Source: an uncultured Clostridia bacterium
GTDB taxonomy: Bacteria > Bacillota > Clostridia > Christensenellales > Borkfalkiaceae
Length of the DNA: 64,000 nt
Assembly (NCBI GenBank): GCA_947631905.1
Contig: CANRND010000005.1
Location: 1-64,000, forward strand
Direction: 5' to 3'
Below the pieces are notes generated by a model. It did not search any database and was not told the DNA's origin. It saw nothing but the letters and a program-made list of their open reading frames with translations. A program made the position numbers and the translations under genes. Positions 51,919-60,680 of this stretch are shown here, piece by piece; position 1 is the first letter of the stretch; each line of letters opens with the position of its first letter.

Positions 51919-54900
51919 TTATGCCGTTTCATTGCCGACCGAGGCGCATAATTCGGTATAATATGTATAGTACTCCCCGAGCGCGCCGTCGAACTTCGTG
52001 CGCTCGGATGAAAGCCTGCCGTAATAGTTCTTACAATTCGTGAGCGCGGTTTTAACGGCTTCGGCGGTATCCTTTGCGGGATGATACTCGTACGCCGCAT
52101 AAGCGCGTTCGAGCGCGAACAAACTCTGCGCGACCGTAGAAGCCCATCCCTCGGAAAACAGTCCTTTGAAATATGTTTCGAGCGCGCTGTAATAGAGTCC
52201 CCTTTGCCCGTCAAGGGCGATGAGCAAGCAACGCGATCCTGCGTCGAGGCCGCGGAACTCTTTCATGAGCGCAAGGACTTCCTCTTTTCCGAATTGCGCC
52301 GTTTCTCCGAGCGTACTCCAAATCAGGCTCTCTGCTTTCGCCAAAAATCCGCGGAGGGCGGAGCCGCTGTAACTTTCCCAGACAAGGGACGCGGCGTCGC
52401 CCTGCACCGTGATTTTCTGCCCCGTGAGGAAAGATACCGCCTGGTAGCGCATGTTCATCCAACAGTAATCCCACGTCCATTGGGGATAGTTTGTGTAGAG
52501 TCCGCACGCGCCCCGCGTGAACGCCGTGAGCGCGGCCGCATTGCCCGACTGCGTGATCTTTCTTACGAGTTCCTCCCCTTTCTCAAACGAGGCAAGGAGC
52601 GCCGCCGCGGCATTTTGCCCCTGCTGCAATTTTCCGTATGCCGAGGCAATATGGACCATAGCGGTTTTAAGCGCGTCGAAATCCGCCTGCCAGTCCGCGG
52701 GGATCGCCGCCGTCTTTTTGAGGTCTTCCCGAGCCGTGCGGTATTTCTCCAATAAGAAGAGAAGTTTACCGTCGAAAGAAGCCTTTTCGTCGGGCGTAAG
52801 CGCGGAATAGCCTGTCTCGGCCGCCTCCATCGCCTCTTCGAAGCCCGCAGGCGCACTGCTGTCCGCATCGTAGCGCGCATAGTACTCCATCGCTATGAGC
52901 AGGGATGAAAAGATCTCGCGCGCCGCGGGAGCAAGGGCGTTCCCGTAGACCTCCGTAAGTAAGCGCGCGAAGTACGATTTGGTTTCCGTGAGATCGAGCG
53001 CCAGCAGAGGCTCTCCGTAAAAATAGAGGGTATTGAGCGAGATAAGGAAGCTGAACTGGTGGGCGGGAGAAGCCTCCACAAATTTACGGAAGAGCGCTTC
53101 CACATCCCCCGCATATTCCTCGCTTCCCGCGTACCCGTCCTGATAAAGCGTGCCGTCTACGATCGCAAGATAATCATGCCAAAGCGCCGTGTGGACGTCG
53201 TCGCCGAGCATGGCGTACTGCTGGAAATAATAGCCGCCGACATAGACGTTCTGCGCGATTTGCCCCATAGACGATTCAAGCTGTGAAACCGCCGTATCCA
53301 GCCCCAACGCTTTGAGAAGAAGCAACTGCAACTCGCTGTTTTTTTCGGTGACAGCGGCATAAGCCTCCACCGCTTGGGCGTAATAGAGGCGGAACAGCGT
53401 GTTGTCGCTCACCTCTAACCGCCCCATGCCGTTGAGTTGCGACATTGCCTGATTTGCCGCGACATAATACGCCTCCGCTTCGCCCGGGAGCTGGTAGCGG
53501 ATGAGCCGATTGGTGACGGAGACGTCTTGCTTCATCACATAATAATATGTATAGAGAATATCGAAAATATCGTTGTTTTTCCGCCACGAAGAAGCGACGC
53601 CGTAAAAGTAACGTTCCGAAATGTCGGGATAAGCGCTGTTCGTGACATAGGAAGCGGCGTTCTTGATCTCCTGTTCGTGCGCCGTGAGGTCCTCCTGCGT
53701 CCAGCCGTCGGGAATGGGCAGGAGCGTTTCGTATAGCTTGGTCATGAGTTCGAGCTTTGCTATGACGCTCTTGCACTCCCGCGTGCCGAACGCGCCGCCC
53801 AAATAGCTTCCTACGGTGACACTGCCGTACATTTTCGCATCGGGAAATGCGGCGGCGATCTCCAAAAGCGTGTCGCCGAGCGGAGCGAAGTCCGCGTCTG
53901 CGAGCGTTTTCGCCCTCTCTTTCACTTCTTCGTAACTGCTTTCCGTAAGCCGCGCTTTGCCGTTCACGGGGGTGAATACGGAGGAATATTCCGCAACGGC
54001 TTCTTTCCAGCGCGATCTGCCGCCTGCCGCCGCCGCGCGCATCACGCATTCCGCCCGCTCTTGGGGGATAAACTCTTTCTCCGCCTGCGCGAGGCCGAGA
54101 TAAAGTTCGGCTGCTTCGAGCGCGCGATCCGTCTGTTCCGCGGAAACCGCGGGGACCCCGCTCCCGAAATCGAGGGAAGACAGCTCTTCCGCATACTCCA
54201 AAATGACGGATACATCGCTGTAATTGACGGAGATCTCGTACGTTTGGCTATTCCCCGCATAATTCACGGAGATCGTCTGTTTGAGGGGTTCCGTCCTGTT
54301 CTTCATTGTTGCAAGGCTCGGATCGAACCCCGAGATCATCTCTTGGGTGAGCGTGACGTAACGTTTGAGCGCGCCGCCGTTCCCCTCGATGGTAAGGTAA
54401 CCGCCCGAAAGATCGATTTCGGTCTCGTGGCTTCCGTATATGGTTTTCCTGGGCTTTTGCAGGGAGATCTTTTCGATCCCGTAAACCTCGACGTCGAAAG
54501 AACCGCTGTAATCTTCCGCACCGTCGCGGTAGCGCACGTTGAGCGGAACGGTCCCGCTCTTTGCGCTGTCAAAGCCCGTTAGCTCCACCCGCTCGTCGTT
54601 GAGCGGTACGGTGAACACCGTGCCGTCGTCCCGCGTGACGCGAAGTTTGCCCTTTCCCGCGTCAAAGGGTTCGCCGACGAAAAATTCTCTGACAACACCC
54701 TCGGGCGCAAGCCGCTCGTTTACGGTGACGGTGAGTTTCGCCGTCTTGCCTTTGTATTCTACGGCCAGTTCCTGCTTGCCTGTCAAGGTTTTGTCATAAC
54801 CGCTCACGCTCACTGAGGGATCGTTGAGAGGAACTTCCTTTTTCCCGTCTTTGTTGCGGACGGTCAGTTTTCCGCCCGACAAATTCAACTCCTGTCCCAA

Positions 54901-55026
54901 AACATAGGTGAGTTGCGGTTCGTTCCCCTTTTCGATCTCGACGCTCACCACCGTTTCGCAGGCGGCGAAAGCAAACGCCGCCGCAAGAACCGCCATGATG
55001 AGCATAAACTTGGCAAAACGTTTCAT
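51919..55026 (-). CDS. Very large lipoprotein with N-terminal Ig-like domains
   Basis: A 1035-residue lipoprotein. The signal peptide is MKRFAKFMLIMAVLAAAFAF and the lipobox FAAC. Three Ig-like units follow: 'ELNLSGGKLTVRNKDGKKEVPLND', 'FVGEPFDAGKGKLRVTRDDGTVFTVPLND' and 'HETEIDLSGGYLTIEGNGG'. They align with those of the downstream paralogue. The remainder is a long helical region with patches of similarity to it ('SYLGGAFGTRECKSVIAKLELMTKLYETLLPIP' against 'SYLGTVCDPAVLPALGARLQYMVELYDTLQEIP'). The family is unknown. It lies 18 nt after the LRR_5 lipoprotein and is probably co-transcribed with it. Confidence 0.85.
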   Translation of the reverse strand: MKRFAKFMLIMAVLAAAFAFAACETVVSVEIEKGNEPQLTYVLGQELNLSGGKLTVRNKDGKKEVPLNDPSVSVSGYDKTLTGKQELAVEYKGKTAKLTVTVNERLAPEGVVREFFVGEPFDAGKGKLRVTRDDGTVFTVPLNDERVELTGFDSAKSGTVPLNVRYRDGAEDYSGSFDVEVYGIEKISLQKPRKTIYGSHETEIDLSGGYLTIEGNGGALKRYVTLTQEMISGFDPSLATMKNRTEPLKQTISVNYAGNSQTYEISVNYSDVSVILEYAEELSSLDFGSGVPAVSAEQTDRALEAAELYLGLAQAEKEFIPQERAECVMRAAAAGGRSRWKEAVAEYSSVFTPVNGKARLTESSYEEVKERAKTLADADFAPLGDTLLEIAAAFPDAKMYGSVTVGSYLGGAFGTRECKSVIAKLELMTKLYETLLPIPDGWTQEDLTAHEQEIKNAASYVTNSAYPDISERYFYGVASSWRKNNDIFDILYTYYYVMKQDVSVTNRLIRYQLPGEAEAYYVAANQAMSQLNGMGRLEVSDNTLFRLYYAQAVEAYAAVTEKNSELQLLLLKALGLDTAVSQLESSMGQIAQNVYVGGYYFQQYAMLGDDVHTALWHDYLAIVDGTLYQDGYAGSEEYAGDVEALFRKFVEASPAHQFSFLISLNTLYFYGEPLLALDLTETKSYFARLLTEVYGNALAPAAREIFSSLLIAMEYYARYDADSSAPAGFEEAMEAAETGYSALTPDEKASFDGKLLFLLEKYRTAREDLKKTAAIPADWQADFDALKTAMVHIASAYGKLQQGQNAAAALLASFEKGEELVRKITQSGNAAALTAFTRGACGLYTNYPQWTWDYCWMNMRYQAVSFLTGQKITVQGDAASLVWESYSGSALRGFLAKAESLIWSTLGETAQFGKEEVLALMKEFRGLDAGSRCLLIALDGQRGLYYSALETYFKGLFSEGWASTVAQSLFALERAYAAYEYHPAKDTAEAVKTALTNCKNYYGRLSSERTKFDGALGEYYTYYTELCASVGNETA

Positions 55027-55044
55027 ATTTTTTCTCCGAATTGT

Positions 55045-57765
55045 TTATTCCGCGTTCCAAACGGCATAAAGCGTTGTGCCGTCGGGAGCCGAAGAGGCAG
55101 TCTCCGCGGTGTATTCCGCCGCACCCGAAGGGCTGGTGGCCCATCCCGCAAAGACGTAACCCTCGCGGCAAGGCGCCGCAACGCCCCCCAATGCGTTGGA
55201 ATTTGTAAACGTGTTTTCTCCCTTGCGCACAAGCACGACGTAAGTCTTGTCGGGCGAAAGCTCACAGCCCCATACGACGGGACGGTAGGAAGAATTCCAG
55301 ATACGGTTCCAGCCCGCCGCCGCGCTCTGCGCCTCGCAGTAGACCGTAAGCCCGCTGTTGCCGTAGAAAGCATGCTCGCCGACCGTCTCCACGTTCGAGC
55401 TGATGGTCACGCTCGTGAGTCCTTTGCAGTTGCGGAAAGCTTGGTTCCCGATGCTCTTTACGGAGTCGGGGATCACGATGCTGTTGAGTCCCGTGCAATT
55501 ATAGAATGCAAGCGGGCCGATATTTTCGAGGCTGTAACCGAACAGCACCGACGCCATTAAAGAACAGCTGTGAAAAGCGGAGTCGCCGATGGAAACAACG
55601 TTGTTGGGGATCACGAGGTTCTGCAACGCGCTGCAACCGTAGAAAGCACGGTCTCCGATCGTTTTGAGACCTTCGCCGAGAGAGACCGTTTTGAGCGCCG
55701 TGCAGCGGTTGAACGCGCGCTCGCCGATGCTCTCCACCGTAGCGGGAAAGGTAATGTTTTCCAGCATGGCGCACTTGTTGAACGTCTGCGCGCCGATCGA
55801 ACGGAGAGAGTTTCCGAGAGAAATGCTCTTCAATGCCGCGCAACCGTAAAACGCATAATCGCCGAGCGAAGTAAGCCCCGAAGGGAGTGAGATGTTTTCC
55901 ATCGCCGCGCATTCATAGAATGCGGAACGGCCGATCTGTTTCACGGAAGAGGGAATGTTTACGGTCTGCAACGAAGAACAGCCGTAGAAAAGATAGTCGC
56001 TGATCTCCCCTATTTCGGGCAAGCTGATCGTTCCGAGTCCCGTGCAACCGTAGAACGCGGCCTTGCCGATCATTTTTACCGAAGTCGGAATCACGATCTG
56101 CGTCAAAGATGCACAGTTGTAAAAGGCATAGTTGGAGATCCCGATCGTGCCGGACGCGATGGAAGCCACCGAGTCGCTGCCCGTGTAGCCGACCAGCCAG
56201 TTGCCGATATAGACAAGCCCGTTGGCGTTTGTCCACGCGACGGTGCCTTCAAACGCGCGCGTGCCGATACTCTCTACCGTAGCGGGCAAAGCGATGTCGC
56301 CGAGATTGGGACAAGTCGCAAAGGAATAGTTGCCGATCGTCTTTAAGTGGTTGCCGAAGTGGACCTTGCGGAGCTGGGAGCAACCGTAAAACGCATAATC
56401 CCCCACCGTTTCCACATTATCGCCGAGCGTGACTTCCATCAGCATGGTGCAACGGTAGAACGCATGGTTGCCGATGTATTTCATGCTCGACGGAAGTGTG
56501 ACAACGCTCAGATTTTTATACTCGCCCCGGTCGTAAAACACCTGGTCTGCAATGCCGACGGTATCGCTCTTGATCTCCACCGCATCCGTGTCCGCATCCT
56601 TACTGCCGACGAGCCAATTCCCGGCGTACACAAGGCGCTCCGCATTTAACCAAAGCGCGGTGTTGCTGAAAGCATAGTAGCCGATCGAGCGCAATCCCTC
56701 CCCCGTGGTTACCTCTGCGAGGTTGGTACAGCTTACGAAAACATAATTATCGATGCTTTCGAGAGAATCGGGGAGTTCGAGGCGGGTGAGTGGGCTTTCC
56801 TCCGAACTTCCACATTCGGAGAAAGAATACGGGCCGAGATGGGTGATCCCCTCCGAAAGCGTGACATTTTGCAACGCCCTGCAACGGTAAAACGTCCGCT
56901 CGGGGATTTCCCCGACGCCGCCGACGCTGAGCGTCTTCAACGCCGCGCATTCCGAGAATGCGGACTCGCCCGTGATAACAACGGAGGACGGGATCGTAAG
57001 CGATGTGAGCGCACTGCAACTCGAAAACGCGTAAGCCGCGATGTTCTTTACGCCGTCCTCTATGGCAAGTGACGTCATCATACGGCAATAGGAAAACGCG
57101 TATTGTTCGATGCTCTTCACCGTGGACGGAATGGTGATCCCCGTAAGCGCGCGGCAACTTTGGAAAGCGTATTCGCCGATCGTCTCCAACCCCTGCGGGA
57201 GAAGAACTTCCGTCAGGAAAGAACAGTTATAGAATGCGCGCGCGCCGATGGTGCGGACGTTTTTGCCGACCGTGATCTTTGTAACGCGGCTGTTGTTGGA
57301 AAAGGCCGCGCCGACAGCCGTTACGGGTTTTCCGCGGTAAGTTTCGGGGATCTCCACTTCGCCCGAAACCGTTCCAGCCCCGACGACTTCATATTCCAGA
57401 TTGTTGTTATAGAGGGAATAAACGAGTCCGTTTTCCTGCTCGCGGACAAATTCGAGCGGCTCCGACCACGGAGAATCGGCATACGTTTCCCCGTCGCCTA
57501 CGGCCTTGACGCGCAAAGAATACGTTCCTGCCTCCAACGAGGTAAGATCGGTAAAAGTTTTATCCGTTTCGCGCTCATCGCCGCCGATATTCACAACATA
57601 ACTCTTCGCCGTGGGAACCGCTTCCCAGCTCAAAACAAGGGTATCCGGTTGCACGGAAAGACCCTCGGGAGCGGAAAGCTTCGGTTTGCCGCAACCTGCA
57701 AGGGCAAGCGCGGCGAGGGCGCACAGTGTGAGGCTCAGCACTGCAAATATGCGAATTTTTTTCAT
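55045..57765 (-). CDS. LRR_5 (BspA-like) leucine-rich-repeat lipoprotein
   Basis: A 906-residue surface protein. Signal peptide with lipobox ALAGC (Cys25), then an Fn3-like domain (about 30-110, 'APEGLSVQPDTLVLSWEAVPTAKSYVV'). From about 130 to 810 there are many 23-residue BspA/LRR_5 repeats of the pattern 'TIGDRAFYGCSALQNLVIPNNV'. The C-terminal 70 residues form an InlB B/Flg_new-type repeat ('REGYVFAGWATSPSGAAEYT'). Such proteins mediate binding to host or surface ligands. GGAGG precedes the ATG. It lies 82 nt after the double-VWA gene, with a GC-rich hairpin but no clear promoter in the gap. Confidence 0.92.
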   Translation of the reverse strand: MKKIRIFAVLSLTLCALAALALAGCGKPKLSAPEGLSVQPDTLVLSWEAVPTAKSYVVNIGGDERETDKTFTDLTSLEAGTYSLRVKAVGDGETYADSPWSEPLEFVREQENGLVYSLYNNNLEYEVVGAGTVSGEVEIPETYRGKPVTAVGAAFSNNSRVTKITVGKNVRTIGARAFYNCSFLTEVLLPQGLETIGEYAFQSCRALTGITIPSTVKSIEQYAFSYCRMMTSLAIEDGVKNIAAYAFSSCSALTSLTIPSSVVITGESAFSECAALKTLSVGGVGEIPERTFYRCRALQNVTLSEGITHLGPYSFSECGSSEESPLTRLELPDSLESIDNYVFVSCTNLAEVTTGEGLRSIGYYAFSNTALWLNAERLVYAGNWLVGSKDADTDAVEIKSDTVGIADQVFYDRGEYKNLSVVTLPSSMKYIGNHAFYRCTMLMEVTLGDNVETVGDYAFYGCSQLRKVHFGNHLKTIGNYSFATCPNLGDIALPATVESIGTRAFEGTVAWTNANGLVYIGNWLVGYTGSDSVASIASGTIGISNYAFYNCASLTQIVIPTSVKMIGKAAFYGCTGLGTISLPEIGEISDYLFYGCSSLQTVNIPSSVKQIGRSAFYECAAMENISLPSGLTSLGDYAFYGCAALKSISLGNSLRSIGAQTFNKCAMLENITFPATVESIGERAFNRCTALKTVSLGEGLKTIGDRAFYGCSALQNLVIPNNVVSIGDSAFHSCSLMASVLFGYSLENIGPLAFYNCTGLNSIVIPDSVKSIGNQAFRNCKGLTSVTISSNVETVGEHAFYGNSGLTVYCEAQSAAAGWNRIWNSSYRPVVWGCELSPDKTYVVLVRKGENTFTNSNALGGVAAPCREGYVFAGWATSPSGAAEYTAETASSAPDGTTLYAVWNAE

Positions 57766-57847
57766 TTTTCCTCCAAACCGTCTTTATGGGGCGGAAGCGT
57801 TCCCCGCTCTGCGCGGAAAACGCTCTCCCTTTCGTACGGTAAGTAAC

Positions 57848-60679
57848 TTATTTTGTATTTGCGGCAACCGCTTTTTTGCCGCCGAGTTCTTTTTTCGCCT
57901 TATGGTCGCGCACGATCTCATGGATCCACTTGAACTTGAATTTGCGCACCGCAACGTCGAGCAGGAACAGCACGATCGCCGCGATCATGAGCGGGATGAT
58001 CGGATCGTATTCCTCGCTGAGCGTCTTTACGAAATTTTCAAAGACAGAAGCGCTGTCCGTAATGAGTGCGCCGTCCGTCGCTTCCGCAAGGGAAGCAAGG
58101 AAAAGGCGGCACGCCTCTTCGTCCACGAATACATCGTATTCTTCGGAATAAGAGAACGCCTTGTACAATTTGGTGGACGCCTTTACTTCGCCGTCTACGC
58201 TCTTCCATTCCACGGCAACGGTGTGGATCCCGGGGCGGCGTATGACAAACGAAACCGAACCGTAGTCGGTAGAACCGCGCACAATGGTCTCTACGTGCGC
58301 CTCTCCCCCTTCCACTTCGGGCGGACTTGTGATCGTTACGGTGATGGTGTCGCCCTCCTGCACTTGCGAGCCAAGCGGGTAGATGCCGAGTTCGTTTTGA
58401 TAGTTATCCTCGTAAAGTTCGATGTCGAGCGGCGTATAACGGATGCTCTCGGTCGGATAAAGCCCCGTGATGATATTGAAAATAATATCTCGGCCCAACG
58501 AACCGTCCTCTATGAACTTCGCCGACCAGTATCCGTTGAGGTCGCACATGAAACTGCCGACCCTGCCTTCGCCGAATTTCCACTGGGCGTAAATGGGAAC
58601 ATACTCGCCCATGAGGGGCGCGCTCGCACCCGCTTTCAGTTTGGTCCCGTAATAGCCGTCAAGTTGGGGGATCTGCTCCTGCGTGATCCCCGCGGTGACG
58701 TTGGTATATTCATTGATGCGCGGCGTGAACGGTTCGTAAACGACGCCCTTGATCTCTTTGCGGTTAAGGTCTCTGAGCATTTGCTGAGGAAGACTCTGCG
58801 TATCCCATGCGGGATAGAACACCCCGCCGCCGATGTCCGCAAGTTCCTGCATGTCGCTGATCGTGCCTGCATTCCCGCCGATGGCGACGACGGAACAGGT
58901 GATCCCATCCATATCGTGATAGCGTTTGATCACTTCCCCGTAGCCGCCCGTCTTCTCCTCGCGGTTGGTGTAGAGCTGATCGCTCGGCTGGCCGTCGGTG
59001 ATGAGGATGATATGCTTGCGTTCCACCATGCTGAGCGCCCTGAGCGCCGCGCCCGCACGGTCGAGCGCGCCCGTAAACACCGTTCCGCCGCCCGTTTCGA
59101 TCTCGTTGATCTGGTTGATGAGCTGCTGCCTGTAAGTGAGCTTCGTCAGCTCCGCTTCCTCGCTGTAATCGTCTTCCAGCGTTATGACGCCCGCCCAGTC
59201 ACGGTCCGCGCTCAACGCGCCTTCGAGGCATTGGATCGCACCCGTTTTGGCAAGTTCGAGCTTACCCATCCCCGAAGAGGTATCTGTTGTCCCCATAGAA
59301 CCCGAGCGGTCGATGACGAACATCACGCCGATCGGAGGGGTGTAATCCACCGCCTGCACGGGCAACATCTGCTGATAGAGCGTGCCGCGCATATCTTCGC
59401 GGTCGTAAGTGTGCGCCAAAGGAAGATTGGGGTCGTACGGATCGGGCAGGACGCTCCCGTTTCCGTCCACCTCGTTGCCGCCCACGGTAAACAGACCGCC
59501 CCCTCTTTCGTACACATATTCATAGAGCAAGCCGTCGAAACCGAGCGGTTCGATGTCCGCATTGGCGATGTTGACGAGGATCACCTGGTCGTACTCGCAG
59601 AGGGATTCTATGTTTTGGGGCAGTTCGTCGGCGGCGTTTGAAATGTTGACGACTTTCACTTCCGCCTGGTCGTTCCCCTCGTAGCGCTCCGTGAGGAGGG
59701 TGTTCAGCATTTCCGCGTCCCCCTCGTTGCGCTCCACAATGAGTACGCGGTTGTAAACTTCGAGATATAAATAGGTAAAATAGCTGTTGTTCTCGCCGAG
59801 CGTATCGAAATCGTCCGTGATCTCAAATTCCAGCTCGTGCATCCCGGGCGTGTCGATCACGTGACCGATCTCCAACGTTTGAAGACCCTTTGTGAGCGCG
59901 CAAGACGATTCCGTAACGTCTTTTACGGTGCCGTCGGCCGCTTTGTCGTGCAGAACAACCGAACTCTGCCCTTCGTGATCGCTGTTGACATTTAATTTGA
60001 GGACGAACGGATCGCCTACGGAGATGTTGTAATCGGGCGTTTCCACCCCGACGATCTCCACCTCGTTCTCGTGGGCGGAAGGGATGTGAACGGTATCCAC
60101 GCGGGTCCCCGTGCGGGAGATCGCGCCGATGGCGTTGATCGCCTGTCCGTCTGTCTCCGCACCGTCGGAGATGAGTACGATTTTCGCCGACTTGGGATGG
60201 CTGAAAAGAGACTGCGCGTAAGAGAGCGCCGAGGCAATGTCGGTCGCGCTCGTATCGGGGCGTTCCGCCGCCAGATACTTTTCATACGTATCGTCGGTGC
60301 GGGAGGAAAGCTCCGCCGCGTATACCTGCGTATACCCGAACGTGACGACGCCGATCTTGAACTCTTTGTTGCTTTCGTCTATGACCTGCTTCACAAAGGC
60401 GTTGCGGTTTTCCACCGCCTCTTCCCCGCTGTCGGAAACATCCACCAGAAGCAATATCTCGTTGTCGGTGTTGGGAAGGTCGTAAGAAAACGACAGACCC
60501 GCAAGCGCCAGAATGCAGAGGACCATGACGATGGTATGCAAGATGTTGGAGATGATACGGTTGCGGGTGCGGCGGTATTTTTTGGGCCGACGGAAGTACA
60601 GAAACGCCGTCAGCGCAAATGCGGGGATCAAGAGAAGCAACAACCAGGGATAGGTAAAATGCAGTTGAAGATTCGTCAT
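57848..60679 (-). CDS. Double-VWA membrane protein
   Basis: A 943-residue protein. Two N-terminal membrane segments (about 10-26 and 50-68) lead into a first VWA-like domain ('EILLLVDVSDSGEEAVENRNAF'; MIDAS only partly kept). After 'EVYNRVLIVERNEGDAEML' and a region like a glutamine-amidotransferase-fold insert, a second VWA has an intact MIDAS DRSGSMG and 'ITLEDDYSEEAEL'. The C-terminus has a membrane helix ('PIIPLMIAAIVLFLLDVAVRKF') and a Lys-rich tail. ATG 60679 follows AAGGAGG and lies 1 nt after the upstream stop. With MoxR, DUF58 and BatA-like genes upstream, it should be a partner of the MoxR ATPase chaperone. Confidence 0.9.
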   Translation of the reverse strand: MTNLQLHFTYPWLLLLLIPAFALTAFLYFRRPKKYRRTRNRIISNILHTIVMVLCILALAGLSFSYDLPNTDNEILLLVDVSDSGEEAVENRNAFVKQVIDESNKEFKIGVVTFGYTQVYAAELSSRTDDTYEKYLAAERPDTSATDIASALSYAQSLFSHPKSAKIVLISDGAETDGQAINAIGAISRTGTRVDTVHIPSAHENEVEIVGVETPDYNISVGDPFVLKLNVNSDHEGQSSVVLHDKAADGTVKDVTESSCALTKGLQTLEIGHVIDTPGMHELEFEITDDFDTLGENNSYFTYLYLEVYNRVLIVERNEGDAEMLNTLLTERYEGNDQAEVKVVNISNAADELPQNIESLCEYDQVILVNIANADIEPLGFDGLLYEYVYERGGGLFTVGGNEVDGNGSVLPDPYDPNLPLAHTYDREDMRGTLYQQMLPVQAVDYTPPIGVMFVIDRSGSMGTTDTSSGMGKLELAKTGAIQCLEGALSADRDWAGVITLEDDYSEEAELTKLTYRQQLINQINEIETGGGTVFTGALDRAGAALRALSMVERKHIILITDGQPSDQLYTNREEKTGGYGEVIKRYHDMDGITCSVVAIGGNAGTISDMQELADIGGGVFYPAWDTQSLPQQMLRDLNRKEIKGVVYEPFTPRINEYTNVTAGITQEQIPQLDGYYGTKLKAGASAPLMGEYVPIYAQWKFGEGRVGSFMCDLNGYWSAKFIEDGSLGRDIIFNIITGLYPTESIRYTPLDIELYEDNYQNELGIYPLGSQVQEGDTITVTITSPPEVEGGEAHVETIVRGSTDYGSVSFVIRRPGIHTVAVEWKSVDGEVKASTKLYKAFSYSEEYDVFVDEEACRLFLASLAEATDGALITDSASVFENFVKTLSEEYDPIIPLMIAAIVLFLLDVAVRKFKFKWIHEIVRDHKAKKELGGKKAVAANTK

Positions 60680-60680
60680 A

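Noticed and set aside
57611-59641. 676-codon plus-strand ORF antisense to the double-VWA gene
   Set aside because: Its opposite strand carries an intact VWA MIDAS motif and membrane segments; the antisense frame is a composition effect.
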